Below the pieces are notes generated by a model that searched no databases, had not been told where the DNA came from, and saw nothing but the letters and a program-made list of their open reading frames with translations. Made by a program: the position numbers and the translations under genes. This document shows, in pieces, positions 48,526 to 58,364 of a DNA stretch of 64,000 nucleotides. The stretch covers positions 62,001 through 126,000 of the forward strand of contig NZ_JACVPN010000001.1 in the NCBI RefSeq assembly GCF_018881855.1. The letters run 5' to 3'. The DNA is from Polynucleobacter sp. MWH-Berg-3C6 (lineage in GTDB: Bacteria; Pseudomonadota; Gammaproteobacteria; Burkholderiales; Burkholderiaceae). The number at the start of each line of letters is the position of its first letter. Within the stretch, counting starts at the first letter, position 1.

Positions 48526-49587
48526 ATGGTGAAAGTTGATGCCTTACAAACGCATCTCAAATCATTAAGTTCTGGCGCTGCTATGTTGCCACTTTATGTC
48601 TTTAGTGGTGATGAGCCGCTATTGATGATGGAAGCAATGGACCAGTTGCGTGCCACTGCCAAAAAATTGGGATTTACTGATCGCGAAGTGTTTGTGCAGG
48701 AGCGCGGGTTTGACCGGAGTGCTCTCATGAATGCCGGCCAAACGATGTCCTTGTTTGGTGATAAGCGCTGGGTAGAACTCCGCATTCCAACTGGTAAGCC
48801 AGGTCGAGATGGGGCGGATGCTTTAAAACAATTTGCTGCGCAAATCGCTTCACAACAAGATGGTGCCAATGGTCCTGATACGGTGGTTTGTATTGTGCTA
48901 CCTAGGTTAGATGGAAAAACCAAAACCTCTGCGTGGTTTACTGCTCTAGACGATGCCGGGATGGCTATTCAGGTGGATACCTTGGATCGCAGTCACTTGC
49001 CATCATGGATTGCTGGCCGACTCAAGAAGCAAAATCAAGAAGTTGAGGCTGGACCTGAGGGTCAGCGCGCTCTGGAGTTTATTGCCGATCAGATTGAGGG
49101 TAATCTGATTGCTGCCCACCAAGAAATATTGAAATTGGGTTTGTTATACCCCGTAGGTAAGTTAACGGAAGAGCAAATTCGATCCTCTATTTTGAAGGTA
49201 GCGCGCTATAACGTTTTTGAATTAACCGAAGCTATGCTTGCTGGTGATTTGCCAAGGTTAAATCGCATGTTAGATGGCTTAAAAGGTGAGGGCGAGCCTT
49301 TGGTATTGATTTTGTGGAGCGTAACCGAAGAGCTTAGGCTACTATCTAAATTAAAGGCTGCGAGTGATGCTGGGGAGTCTGTCCAACAGCTCATGCGGGC
49401 CAACCGGATTTGGGGCAACAAAGAGCGTTTATACCCGGCTGCTATTAGAAGAGTGCAACCTCTCAAGTTGCGCAGAGCAATGCAGCTTGCTGCAGGCTTA
49501 GATCGACAGTCCAAGGGTCTACATGCAGCAGAGTTGCCAGCAGACCCATGGGATGGTTTACGTTTGCTGGGGAATTTATTGCGGTAA
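48526..49587 (+). CDS. holA: DNA polymerase III delta subunit
   Basis: 353 residues, the clamp-loader subunit that opens the beta sliding clamp. The N-terminal region PLYVFSGDEPLLMMEAMDQLR is the delta signature; the helical domain III with EELRLLSKLKAASDAG and the RVQPLKLRRAMQLAAGLDRQSKG stretch is typical. It follows lptE by 19 bases. Confidence 0.94.
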   Translation: MVKVDALQTHLKSLSSGAAMLPLYVFSGDEPLLMMEAMDQLRATAKKLGFTDREVFVQERGFDRSALMNAGQTMSLFGDKRWVELRIPTGKPGRDGADALKQFAAQIASQQDGANGPDTVVCIVLPRLDGKTKTSAWFTALDDAGMAIQVDTLDRSHLPSWIAGRLKKQNQEVEAGPEGQRALEFIADQIEGNLIAAHQEILKLGLLYPVGKLTEEQIRSSILKVARYNVFELTEAMLAGDLPRLNRMLDGLKGEGEPLVLILWSVTEELRLLSKLKAASDAGESVQQLMRANRIWGNKERLYPAAIRRVQPLKLRRAMQLAAGLDRQSKGLHAAELPADPWDGLRLLGNLLR

Positions 49588-49607
49588 TGGTTTAGGAAGC
49601 TAGAAAT

Positions 49608-50897
49608 ATGAGTGCAGGGACAACTTTAAATATTCAAGAGATGATGCAAGACATCGGCAAGCGTGCACGTAGCGCATCGCGTGCGATGGCGCGTGCATCG
49701 TCTGAACAAAAGAATCAAGCTCTCCTACATATTGCAAAGCTTGTGCGTCAAAAAGCCAGTGAAATTGAGAAAGTCAATTTACAAGATGTAGGGCGCGCAA
49801 AAGTAAATGGTCAAGATGCTGCATTTGTAGATCGCCTCACGATGACTCCAAAGACTATTGAAACAATGGCTTTAGGTCTTGAGCAAATCGTTTCACTAGA
49901 TGATCCGATTGGCAAAATTTCTGCTTTTCAAAAGCAAGCTTCTGGTATTGAAATTGGTCAAATGCGTGTTCCACTAGGCGTTATTGGCATCATCTATGAG
50001 TCACGCCCAAACGTCACGATTGATGCAGCTGCGCTCTGTCTGAAATCAGGTAATGCCGTGATCTTGCGAGGCGGCTCCGAGGCAATTGATTCCAATACTT
50101 TGTTGGCTCACATTATTCAAGAGGGCTTAGCAGCAGCAAATCTCCCTAAAGACGCTGTTCAAGTGGTTACTACGACAGACCGAAGTGCCGTTGGCGAAAT
50201 GATCACGATGACTCAATACATTGATGTGATCGTGCCACGGGGCGGCAAGAGTTTGATTGCACGCTTGATGGCCGAAGCACGTGTGCCAATGATCAAGCAT
50301 CTAGATGGCATCTGCCATACCTATATTGATGCCGATGCAGACATTGCGATGGCAGTGAAGGTTTGTGATAACGCTAAAACTCAGCGTTATGCACCATGCA
50401 ATGCGATGGAAACACTCTTAGTGAATAAGGCTGTTGGGCAAAAGGTGCTACCTACGCTTTGTAAGATTTATCAAGACAAGGGTGTAGAGTTACGTGTTGA
50501 TGGTTTAACACGCAAAACACTTGAAGAAAATGGTTTCAAGAACTTAGTCGATGCTACGGAAGAAGATTGGCAAACAGAATATTTAGCACCCATTTTGTCA
50601 ATCAAGACAGTCGCTGATATCGAGGAAGCCATGGATCATATCGAGCGTTATGGTAGCAAGCATACCGATGCAATTATTACCAATAACAAAGCTCAAGCAG
50701 ATCGTTTCTTGCGCGAAGTCGATAGTGCGAGCGTAATGGTGAATGCCAGCACCCGTTTTGCGGATGGTTTTGAGTACGGCTTGGGCGCAGAAATTGGCAT
50801 TTCTAATGACAAGTTACATGCCCGTGGCCCAGTAGGTCTAGACGGCTTAACTTCACTGAAATATATCGTCATGGGTCATGGCGAGATTCGCACTTAA
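49608..50897 (+). CDS. proA: Gamma-glutamyl phosphate reductase
   Basis: 429 residues, an aldehyde dehydrogenase-fold enzyme, the second step of proline synthesis. Catalytic cysteine in [14 protein letters not shown] near 260-273; [19 protein letters not shown] near 122; [16 protein letters not shown] near the end. It is 20 bases after holA. Its pathway partner proB is 41 kb away and lacks the PUA domain. Confidence 0.96.
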   Translation: MSAGTTLNIQEMMQDIGKRARSASRAMARASSEQKNQALLHIAKLVRQKASEIEKVNLQDVGRAKVNGQDAAFVDRLTMTPKTIETMALGLEQIVSLDDPIGKISAFQKQASGIEIGQMRVPLGVIGIIYESRPNVTIDAAALCLKSGNAVILRGGSEAIDSNTLLAHIIQEGLAAANLPKDAVQVVTTTDRSAVGEMITMTQYIDVIVPRGGKSLIARLMAEARVPMIKHLDGICHTYIDADADIAMAVKVCDNAKTQRYAPCNAMETLLVNKAVGQKVLPTLCKIYQDKGVELRVDGLTRKTLEENGFKNLVDATEEDWQTEYLAPILSIKTVADIEEAMDHIERYGSKHTDAIITNNKAQADRFLREVDSASVMVNASTRFADGFEYGLGAEIGISNDKLHARGPVGLDGLTSLKYIVMGHGEIRT

Positions 50898-50902
50898 AAA
50901 AT

Positions 50903-51328
50903 ATGACGAACTCTTATCTCTGGATTAAAACTTTTCATATTGTCTTGATAACTTCATGGTTTGCGGGTTTGTTCTATCTGCCACGTATTTTTGTGAACTT
51001 GGCGGATGAGAAAAATGTAGATGCTTATACGCGTCTTATAGGTATGGCCGATCGCCTCTTTCGGTTTATGACCATCTTGGCTGTGCCAGCTGTTCTGCTG
51101 GGTTTAATACTCTGGCTGTATTTTGGTATTGGTGCCGGTGATGTCTGGATGCATGCGAAGTTATTTTTTGTCTTGCTGATTATCGGCTACCACCATGCAT
51201 GCTTTGGCTTGCTCAAGAAATTTCGTGCTGGCCTGAATACCAAGTCTGGCGTTTGGTATCGCTGGTTTAATGAAGTGCCAGTTATTTTGCTAGTGATTGT
51301 TGTTGCGCTGGTGCTATTTAAGCCCTAA
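50903..51328 (+). CDS. hemJ: HemJ-like protoporphyrinogen IX oxidase (CopD family)
   Basis: 141 residues with four membrane helices. The signature WIKTFHIVLITSWFAGLFYLP near 7-27 with H12 and the MHAKLFFVLLIIGYHH helix with conserved lysine match HemJ. It would oxidise protoporphyrinogen IX in heme synthesis. The presence of hemL 2 kb downstream supports the assignment. It begins 5 bases after proA. Confidence 0.85.
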   Translation: MTNSYLWIKTFHIVLITSWFAGLFYLPRIFVNLADEKNVDAYTRLIGMADRLFRFMTILAVPAVLLGLILWLYFGIGAGDVWMHAKLFFVLLIIGYHHACFGLLKKFRAGLNTKSGVWYRWFNEVPVILLVIVVALVLFKP

Positions 51329-51375
51329 GTACGACCCTATCTTTTCCTGATTACCCTTTTTAGATTGTTAGCCTC

Positions 51376-52827
51376 ATGAGATTTTTTGTTGTTTGTCCAG
51401 GCGGTTTAGAAGTGCCGCTGGCTCAGGAGCTTGCAGAGATTGCGGCGCGTCCGGATTCTAAAGCGTTGGGGGCTTGGGTGATTGATCCAACGCCAACTAG
51501 TCCAACAGGCGGAATTGGTCTTGCAGCGCCGATTTCTGGAGCAATGGCTTTGAATTTACATTCCAGAATTGCTAGTCGCGTTTTATTGCAGATGGCACAA
51601 GCGCCCTATAGACAAGAGGAAGATCTTTATAAATTGGCTAGCGGCTTGGCCTGGGAAGATTGGTTTACCTCTAAACAAACTTTGCGGGTTGATGTTACTG
51701 CCCATCGCTCTCCCTTAAAGAGCTTGAACTTTGCGACGCTGAAAATTAAAGATGCCATCGTAGATCGCTTACGCGATGTTACTGGCGATCGCCCTAGTAT
51801 TGATACGGCGTTCCCAGATGTGCGAGTTCAGGCGCACTTAACTGCGACCCAAATCACCATTTACTTAGATACTTCTGGCGAGGCTCTCTTTAAGCGCGGC
51901 TGGCGTGATGAGAAGGGCGATGCGCCTCTCAAAGAAAACTTGGCTGCTGGCATCTTGTCGATCACGGGTTGGAAGCCAGGCCAGTCTTTATTTGATCCGA
52001 TGTGCGGTAGTGGTACTTTCTTGATTGAAGCTGCTCAGATGGCGCTCTCTATTCCACCAGGAGCAATTCGGGCAGGGATGTATGGCGATGATGCCAAGCC
52101 CAGTAGATTAGCTTATCGCCCACTCATCACATCTGCAAACGGCTTTGGCTTTCAGAGATTGAAGCCCTTTAATGAAGCTGCTGAGCAAAAGCGCTGGGGT
52201 AATTTAAAAGAAGCTGCCTTGGCACAAATACTAGACAAGCGTCAGCAATATCCAAATGTAGATTCCTTAAGAATTAGCGGCGGAGATATTAATGAAAAAT
52301 TGGTTTCCATGTTTAGAGGCAATTGGCAGAGAGCACAGTTGCTAGATCAACCGCTGGTCCGTCAGGTTGACGCTCTAGCAAGCAAGCCCCCAACGAATGC
52401 TCAAGAGGGTGTGATGTTATTAAACCCACCTTATGGTGAACGTCTTGTCATTAAAGGTGGCAGAGGTGGTGGTGCACAGGATCGTGACTCAAGTGATGCT
52501 GAGTATGATGAGCCAGAGAATCGTTTTGAGATGAATTTAGAGACGGGCCGTCAGAGCGCGAAGCGCTCTAGTCGCGAGTCTTTGAAAAAACTTCAGGCCC
52601 AAGAGGAGCAGGACCCTAAATTTGTGGAGTTTTTACGCCAATTTGGCCAGCACCTGAAAGATGCTTTTGGTGGGTGGAATGTCTTTGTATTAACTGCCGA
52701 TATGGCTTTGCCTGGGCAGTTGCGCATTAAGGAATCTAAGCGCACCCCGTTATTTAACGGCCCGCTAGAGTGCCGTTTATTTAAGTTTGAGATGCATTCA
52801 AAGCGCTCTTCATCAACTGAAGACTAA
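51376..52827 (+). CDS. THUMP-domain RNA methyltransferase (RlmL/YcbY-like)
   Basis: 483 residues. An N-terminal THUMP domain (about 45-165) binds RNA; the Rossmann methyltransferase part has FDPMCGSGTFLIEAAQMA near 211-228 and LLNPPYGERL near 352 (the N-P-P-Y of N2-guanine methylases). This corresponds to the first half of E. coli RlmL (23S rRNA G2445). A hydrophilic insert (about 363-415, rich in G, D, E, R and S) separates NPPY from the C-terminal part. The second RlmK-like half of RlmL is absent. Confidence 0.88.
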   Translation: MRFFVVCPGGLEVPLAQELAEIAARPDSKALGAWVIDPTPTSPTGGIGLAAPISGAMALNLHSRIASRVLLQMAQAPYRQEEDLYKLASGLAWEDWFTSKQTLRVDVTAHRSPLKSLNFATLKIKDAIVDRLRDVTGDRPSIDTAFPDVRVQAHLTATQITIYLDTSGEALFKRGWRDEKGDAPLKENLAAGILSITGWKPGQSLFDPMCGSGTFLIEAAQMALSIPPGAIRAGMYGDDAKPSRLAYRPLITSANGFGFQRLKPFNEAAEQKRWGNLKEAALAQILDKRQQYPNVDSLRISGGDINEKLVSMFRGNWQRAQLLDQPLVRQVDALASKPPTNAQEGVMLLNPPYGERLVIKGGRGGGAQDRDSSDAEYDEPENRFEMNLETGRQSAKRSSRESLKKLQAQEEQDPKFVEFLRQFGQHLKDAFGGWNVFVLTADMALPGQLRIKESKRTPLFNGPLECRLFKFEMHSKRSSSTED

Positions 52828-52888
52828 GCCCCTTAAAATAAAGATACTAGTGATTAAATCCTAAAGAAATCGAGCGGAGAGCAAGTAA

Positions 52889-53059
52889 ATGGAATTTAAA
52901 ACCTATATGTGCCTGATCTGTGGCTGGGTCTATGATGAGGCTGCTGGCTTGCCTGATGAGGGCATTGCCCCAGGAACTCTCTGGAAAGATGTGCCAATGA
53001 ATTGGACTTGTCCAGAATGTGGTGCCCGCAAAGATGATTTTGAAATGATGGCGATTTAA
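52889..53059 (+). CDS. Rubredoxin
   Basis: A 56-residue one-iron electron carrier. The four cysteine ligands C8-x2-C11 and C41-x2-C44 and the aromatic core (Y6, W13, Y15, W32, W39) are all present; the end is KDDFEMM. An AGCGGAGAG site lies about 10 bases upstream. It lies between the RlmL-like gene and hemL, ending 10 bases before hemL. Its redox partner cannot be told. Confidence 0.95.
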   Translation: MEFKTYMCLICGWVYDEAAGLPDEGIAPGTLWKDVPMNWTCPECGARKDDFEMMAI

Positions 53060-53069
53060 TTAGGAACTC

Positions 53070-54374
53070 ATGATGGCAAAGGTAGATCAAAACGAGATTT
53101 TATTTGAGCGTGCTCAAAAGACGATCCCTGGTGGAGTGAATTCTCCAGTACGTGCTTTTCGTCAGGTGGGTGGTACACCCCGTTTTATTACTAAAGCCAA
53201 AGGCCCGTATTTTTGGGATGCCAATAATAAGCGTTATATCGATTTGATTATGTCCTGGGGTCCCATGATTGTTGGGCATGCAAACCCAGAGGTTGTAGAG
53301 GCAGTGCAAAAAGCAGCAGAAACCAGTTTTAGTTATGGCGCTCCCACAGAGGGCGAGATTGAATTAGCGGAGCGTATTTGCGCTGTAATGCCGAGCGTTG
53401 AGCAAGTCCGCATGGTGTCGAGTGGTACGGAGGCGACGATGAGCGCGCTCCGTCTTGCACGTGGCTATACCGGTCGTGACTTAATTATTAAATTTGAAGG
53501 CTGCTATCACGGTCATGCAGACAGCCTCCTGGTGAAGGCAGGCTCTGGTTTATTAACCTTTGCTGACTCTACTCAAAATGCACCATCTTCTGGTGGCGTT
53601 CCGCAAGACTTGGTAAAGCACACCTTGGTATTGCCCTATAACGATGTGGCCGCGATTGAGGAAGTCTTTAAGAAGCAAGGTGACCAAATTGCAGCAGTGA
53701 TCTTGGAGCCTATTGCGGGCAATATGAATTTGATTAAGCCCTCAAAAGAATTTTTATCGGCGATTCGTAATCTCACAAATCAGTATGGCAGTGTATTGAT
53801 TTACGACGAAGTGATGACAGGCTTTAGGGTTGCCCTAGGCGGCGCTCAGTCTTTGCAGGACATCACCCCTGACCTGACTTGCTTGGGCAAAGTGATGGGT
53901 GGTGGTATGCCTATGGCAGCCTTTGGTGGGAAAAAAGAAATCATGTCTAAGCTTGCACCGTTAGGCAGCGTATACCAAGCAGGCACTTTATCTGGTAATC
54001 CAGTGGCTGTGGCGGCAGGTCTGAAGAGTCTAGAGATTATCTCTAGAGATGGTTTTTATGAATGCCTAGGTGGGCAAACTCAAAAGCTCATGACTGGTTT
54101 GAAGCAGGCGGCAGATAAGGCAAATATTCCATTTTCAGTCGATAGCGAAGGTGGTATGTTTGGCTTCTATTTTGCGAGTCAGGTTCCAACTTCCTACGAA
54201 GCGGTGACTAAATCAGATGTTGAAGCATTCAAGAAATTTTTTCATCTGATGCTAGATGAGGGTGTGTATCTTGCGCCATCGGCGTATGAGGCTGGGTTCA
54301 CCTCGATTGCGCATGACAATGAAGTCGTCAATGCCATTATTGCTGCAGCTGAGAGCTCCTTTAAGAAGCTTTAA
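53070..54374 (+). CDS. hemL: Glutamate-1-semialdehyde 2,1-aminomutase
   Basis: 434 residues, a PLP enzyme that makes 5-aminolevulinate in the C5 heme pathway. Start [22 protein letters not shown]; two ATGs at 53070 and 53073. [13 protein letters not shown] and the PLP lysine in [11 protein letters not shown] near 272; GTLSGNPVA. Together with hemJ it supplies heme synthesis. It converges on apaH with 7 bases between them. Confidence 0.96.
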   Translation: MMAKVDQNEILFERAQKTIPGGVNSPVRAFRQVGGTPRFITKAKGPYFWDANNKRYIDLIMSWGPMIVGHANPEVVEAVQKAAETSFSYGAPTEGEIELAERICAVMPSVEQVRMVSSGTEATMSALRLARGYTGRDLIIKFEGCYHGHADSLLVKAGSGLLTFADSTQNAPSSGGVPQDLVKHTLVLPYNDVAAIEEVFKKQGDQIAAVILEPIAGNMNLIKPSKEFLSAIRNLTNQYGSVLIYDEVMTGFRVALGGAQSLQDITPDLTCLGKVMGGGMPMAAFGGKKEIMSKLAPLGSVYQAGTLSGNPVAVAAGLKSLEIISRDGFYECLGGQTQKLMTGLKQAADKANIPFSVDSEGGMFGFYFASQVPTSYEAVTKSDVEAFKKFFHLMLDEGVYLAPSAYEAGFTSIAHDNEVVNAIIAAAESSFKKL

Positions 54375-54381
54375 GTAGCAA

Positions 54382-55221
54382 TTACATTTTGAGTGGATGG
54401 TCATATCCATCCACCTGAATAATCTCAAGGCCCTTTGAATCTTGATTGGAGTCTGCAATTTCTAGGGCTGTCAATTTGCCGCCCCAAACACAGCCAGTAT
54501 CTAAGCCAATCACATTATTGCGTCGTAATAATCCTAAGGTTGACCAATGGCCGAAGTAAACAAGGGTGTTAGCAGTTTTGCGTTTCGGTACTTTAAACCA
54601 GGGAATGTAACCCTTGGGACCATTCTCTAAGCCTTCTTTACTATCAAATTCCATCTGTCCGCTCGGCGTACAAAAACGCATGCGGGTGAGCGCATTGGTT
54701 ATGACGCGTAGGCGCTCATAACCTTTTAGAGAGTTACTCCATTTGTTAGGGGTATTGCCATACATATTCGCTAAAAATTGCTTATAGGATTTACTGCGCA
54801 GAGCTTTTTCAACTTCCTGTGCACATTCAATCGTTTGTTGTAAGTCCCATTGCGGAAGAACGCCGGCATGTACTGTGAGTACCTTGCCATTACTCAGAGC
54901 CATAGGCCGATTACGTATCCAGTCCATGAGTTCTTTGCGATCAGGTGCCTTGAGAATTCCATCAACCGTATCTAAACCTTTGGTATTGCGAAGTCCCGCA
55001 TCTATTGCTAATAGGTGAAGATCGTGATTTCCAAGAATGCATTCAGCCTGGCCAGATTCTTGTAAAGATTTCAGTTGCCTTAGGGCGCCAAGAGAGTCGG
55101 GGCCGCGGTTTACTAAATCTCCTAAAAAAATCATTTTTGATTTTTTGGGAAGATTTTTTACTAGGGCTTTCAGTGAGGGGGCGCATCCTTGGACATCGCC
55201 CACAGCATAAATTTTGCTCAT
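54382..55221 (-). CDS. apaH: Bis(5'-nucleosyl)-tetraphosphatase, symmetrical
   Basis: 279 residues, a metallophosphatase that splits Ap4A into two ADP. Metal-binding blocks: YAVGDVQGC near 5-13, LGDLVNRGPDSL near 33-44, LGNHDLHLL near 63-71, HWSTLGL near 233. In a stress or RNA-decapping context it may share substrates with RppH (np4-capped RNA). Confidence 0.93.
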   Translation of the reverse strand: MSKIYAVGDVQGCAPSLKALVKNLPKKSKMIFLGDLVNRGPDSLGALRQLKSLQESGQAECILGNHDLHLLAIDAGLRNTKGLDTVDGILKAPDRKELMDWIRNRPMALSNGKVLTVHAGVLPQWDLQQTIECAQEVEKALRSKSYKQFLANMYGNTPNKWSNSLKGYERLRVITNALTRMRFCTPSGQMEFDSKEGLENGPKGYIPWFKVPKRKTANTLVYFGHWSTLGLLRRNNVIGLDTGCVWGGKLTALEIADSNQDSKGLEIIQVDGYDHPLKM

Positions 55222-55255
55222 CCCCTATCTTAGTGGAAAAGCCTCCGCTAGACGA

Positions 55256-56731
55256 TTAGGCGCTCACTTTTTTTACTACGCTGTAACGCACTAAAGTTTG
55301 TTTGCGTGCTTCGTCGTGATCAACAACGGGCAAGGCATAGTCTCTACCCAAGACTACGCCAGCAGCTTCAAGCTCAATATGCCCCGCTTTCCAGGGCGCA
55401 TGAATCGACTTCTTTGAGAGCTTTTCCAGTTGCGGTAAATAGCGTCGAATAAATTTGCCTTCGGGATCAAATTTCTCTGATTGAGTGATGGGATTAAAGA
55501 TGCGGAAATAGGGTTGAGCATCGCAACCTGAAGAAGAGGCCCATTGCCAGCCCCCATTATTAGATGAGAGCTCAAAGTCGTTGAGGTGTTCGGCGAAATA
55601 GGCTTCGCCCCAACGCCAGTCAATACCCAGATCTTTCGTCAGAAAGCTAGCCACCACCATACGCAGACGATTGTGCATATACCCGCTTTGATTGAGTTGG
55701 TGCATAGCTGCATCAACTAGCGGGTAACCTGTTTTGCCTTCACACCAGGCTGCAAAAAGTTTTTTTGCATTGGCACCACTTTCCCAAACGATGTTGTCAT
55801 AGTCTGGTTTAAATGAGGCGCCTTGTGCAAGTCTTGGGTGATTAGCCAAAATCATGAAATAAAAATCACGCCAAATGAGTTCGCTTAACCAAATCGTGGC
55901 ACCCATACTTCCAGCGAGCATGCGACGATGCGCTTCTCGCACTAGGCCTCTAATGGAGAGCATGCCAAAGCGCAAATGGGTTGATAAATAACTGACGCCC
56001 TTAATGGCAGGAAAATCTCTGCCAATTTGGTATTGGTCAATCCGGGAAAGAAAGTCTTCTAAAAATGCTTGCCCACCTTCAGAGCCTGGCGGCAAATAGG
56101 CTTCAATACCAGTGGGGCAAAAGCCCATCGATTCCAGAGAGGGGAATGGAGTGTCTAGCTTTTTGGGAATGGCTGCAAATTGGCCTGGCTTAGCATTGCA
56201 TTCATGAGTAGCCAAATCTTTTTCTTGTAGTGTTTTGAGCCAATTATTTTTATACGGCGTAAAGATGGAGAAAACAGTATTGGAGTTGGTGAGAATTTCT
56301 TTTTTCTCAAAGATTACTTGATCTTTAAAATCTTCAAACTGAATATTGAGTTTTCCTAATACGGCTTTCACGGATTCATCTCGCGCAATTGCAGATGGTT
56401 CATAGTCGTGATTAGCAAAGACAGTATCAACACCCAATTCTTTAGCAATCTGGGGAATGCATTCGAGGGGTTTACCAAAGCGAACAATGAGACCTCCGCC
56501 CATGGTGCGTAGCTCTTTATCGATTTGCTTGAGACCTTGCCAAATAAAATCAACGCGGCGCTCGTGTTTTAAACCCTTGGCATCTAGCTCGCCCTGAATC
56601 AGTGGCTTCAGAATGTCAGTATCAAAAATGAAGCTTACCCAGACCTGTTTGGCCTCCTTTAGGGCGTGGGAAAGTGCGGCATTGTCATATAGGCGAAGAT
56701 CGCGACGGAGCCAAACCAGAGCTTTTTGCAT
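55256..56731 (-). CDS. phr: Deoxyribodipyrimidine photolyase
   Basis: 491 residues, a class I CPD photolyase that repairs UV dimers with FADH- and a folate-type antenna. The N-terminal antenna domain starts LVWLRRDLRLYDNAALSHAL; the FAD domain has TWLSELIWRDFYFMI-like and RLRMVVASFLTKDLGIDWRWGE blocks, with NNGGWQWASSSGCDAQPYFRIFNP. Consistent with life in sunlit surface water. It is followed by apaH 34 bases away on the same strand. Confidence 0.94.
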   Translation of the reverse strand: MQKALVWLRRDLRLYDNAALSHALKEAKQVWVSFIFDTDILKPLIQGELDAKGLKHERRVDFIWQGLKQIDKELRTMGGGLIVRFGKPLECIPQIAKELGVDTVFANHDYEPSAIARDESVKAVLGKLNIQFEDFKDQVIFEKKEILTNSNTVFSIFTPYKNNWLKTLQEKDLATHECNAKPGQFAAIPKKLDTPFPSLESMGFCPTGIEAYLPPGSEGGQAFLEDFLSRIDQYQIGRDFPAIKGVSYLSTHLRFGMLSIRGLVREAHRRMLAGSMGATIWLSELIWRDFYFMILANHPRLAQGASFKPDYDNIVWESGANAKKLFAAWCEGKTGYPLVDAAMHQLNQSGYMHNRLRMVVASFLTKDLGIDWRWGEAYFAEHLNDFELSSNNGGWQWASSSGCDAQPYFRIFNPITQSEKFDPEGKFIRRYLPQLEKLSKKSIHAPWKAGHIELEAAGVVLGRDYALPVVDHDEARKQTLVRYSVVKKVSA

Positions 56732-56800
56732 AGCCCCTATCTTATGGCGTATTGGTAAAAACTGCTTGATAGTGGGCTAATTTCTGTAAAATAGCATCAT

Positions 56801-57445
56801 ATGAGTTCGGCCAAAAAAGCACCCCCTGCTTCAGACCCAGCGTCTGCATCCGAGCCTTTAATTTCTTTTTCAGCCGATCATTTAGCCAATCAGTTTCTGA
56901 TTGCCATGCCTGGCATGGTCGATCCTAATTTTGCAGGTTCTGTGATCTATCTCTTTGAGCATACCGAGAGAGGTGCGATGGGTTTGGTCGTGAATCGACC
57001 AACTGAGTTGGATCTAGCCACTTTATTTGACAAGATTGAACTGAAATTAGAGATCGCTCCTTTACTAGAGCAGCCCGTATATTTTGGTGGGCCAGTGCAA
57101 GTAGAGCGCGGCTTTGTTTTGCATGAATCGAGTCCCAGTCCATCCTATAGCTCCTCATTAATTATTCCAGGTGGCTTAACAATGACAACCTCTAAGGATG
57201 TTCTAGAGGATGTTGCGATTGGGAATGGCCCCCGCAAGTTTTTGATGACTTTGGGCTATGCTGGTTGGAGTGCTGGCCAGCTTGAGGAGGAGATCACCTT
57301 AAATGGGTGGATGAATGTGCCCCTCTCGTGTCAACAAATGATCAATATTATTTTTGATACCCCCTCAAGCCAGCGCTATGAAAAGGCAATGAGTCATTTG
57401 GGCTTTGATCCCTCGCACTTATCTGGGGAGGCAGGACATGCCTGA
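56801..57445 (+). CDS. algH: YqgE/AlgH family protein
   Basis: 214 residues. LANQFLIAMPGMVDPNFAGSV in outline, YLFEHTERGAMGLVVNRP and FGGPVQVERGFVLH are the UPF0301 signatures. The function is not established; in Pseudomonas the gene affects alginate regulation. An N-terminal tail of about 25 residues is Ser/Ala/Pro-rich. It overlaps ruvX by 8 bases and begins the algH-ruvX-pyrR-pyrB run. Confidence 0.93.
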   Translation: MSSAKKAPPASDPASASEPLISFSADHLANQFLIAMPGMVDPNFAGSVIYLFEHTERGAMGLVVNRPTELDLATLFDKIELKLEIAPLLEQPVYFGGPVQVERGFVLHESSPSPSYSSSLIIPGGLTMTTSKDVLEDVAIGNGPRKFLMTLGYAGWSAGQLEEEITLNGWMNVPLSCQQMINIIFDTPSSQRYEKAMSHLGFDPSHLSGEAGHA

Positions 57446-57848
57446 TCCACTCAAGAAGCCGATGACGATACTGGCTTTTGATTATGGAACGCGACGGGTT
57501 GGCGTAGCAGTGGGTAATACAGAGACAAAGGCAAGTCAGGCGTTGAAGACTATTGCTGCTACAAATGCAGACGGGCTGTTTAGAGAAGTCGAAAGCCTTC
57601 TAAAAGAGTGGCAACCCGATCAGATCGTAGTGGGGCTACCCACCCACCCTGACGGCGCTGAACATGAGATGACTGCTCGGGCAAAGCGTTTTGGCAACCA
57701 AGTCAACGGGCGCTTCAATTTACCGGTCACTTGGGTGGATGAGCGCTATACATCGGCAGTTTTGGAGGGAGATCCTCAGATGCACGACAATCTAGATGCG
57801 CATTCTGCTGCGCTCATTTTGGAGCAATATTTTACAGAATATCAATAG
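57438..57848 (+). CDS. ruvX: Holliday junction resolvase-like RuvX (YqgF)
   Basis: 136 residues with an RNase H-like fold: ILAFDYGTRRVGVAVGN (first aspartate), VVGLPTHPDG and VDERYTSA with DNLDAHSAALIL at the end. YqgF proteins act in 16S rRNA 5' maturation and possibly recombination. I chose ATG 57438 behind GGGGAGG; ATG 57462 is an alternative. Overlaps algH. Confidence 0.92.
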   Translation: MPDPLKKPMTILAFDYGTRRVGVAVGNTETKASQALKTIAATNADGLFREVESLLKEWQPDQIVVGLPTHPDGAEHEMTARAKRFGNQVNGRFNLPVTWVDERYTSAVLEGDPQMHDNLDAHSAALILEQYFTEYQ

Positions 57849-57863
57849 CACCGGAATTAAAGA

Positions 57864-58364
57864 ATGAACGCTGAATCCTTATATAAAAAATTACTAGAAA
57901 ATCTGCAAAGCAGGATGCAATGTGGACCTTTTGAGCTGGCTGGCTTGGCTATAGGTGGCGCATGGATTGCGGAGCGTCTAGCAAAAGATTTAAATCTGCC
58001 CCATTTTGGCGTGATTAATGTTGCCTTTCATCGCGATGATTACGCAGAAAAAGGGATGACTGCCTTGAGAACGGCAGATAGCATGCCCACTCAGCTGCCT
58101 TTTGATGTGAACGGAGCAAATATCATTTTGATTGATGATGTCTTGCTCACGGGCAGAACTGTGAGGGCAGCTTTGAATGAGTTATTCGACTTTGGTCGGC
58201 CCGCACAGGTGGAATTAATGGTCTTGGCTGATCGGGGCAAGCGTGAATTACCTATCACTGCAAATTTTGTAGGGGAAGTGATTGAGGTTCCCGATCAACA
58301 AATTTTAGTTTTAGAAAAAGATGCGGCTGGCAAGTTCAGCTTTCAGCTTGAGGAGCGTGAATAA
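57864..58364 (+). CDS. pyrR: PyrR bifunctional regulator / uracil phosphoribosyltransferase
   Basis: 166 residues. The PRPP-binding loop is [17 protein letters not shown] near 91-107; [17 protein letters not shown] is typical of PyrR. In Gram-positives it is an attenuation protein; in beta- and gamma-proteobacteria its role is unclear. The last A of its stop is the first base of the pyrB ATG (1-base overlap), so the two are coupled. Confidence 0.92.
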   Translation: MNAESLYKKLLENLQSRMQCGPFELAGLAIGGAWIAERLAKDLNLPHFGVINVAFHRDDYAEKGMTALRTADSMPTQLPFDVNGANIILIDDVLLTGRTVRAALNELFDFGRPAQVELMVLADRGKRELPITANFVGEVIEVPDQQILVLEKDAAGKFSFQLEERE

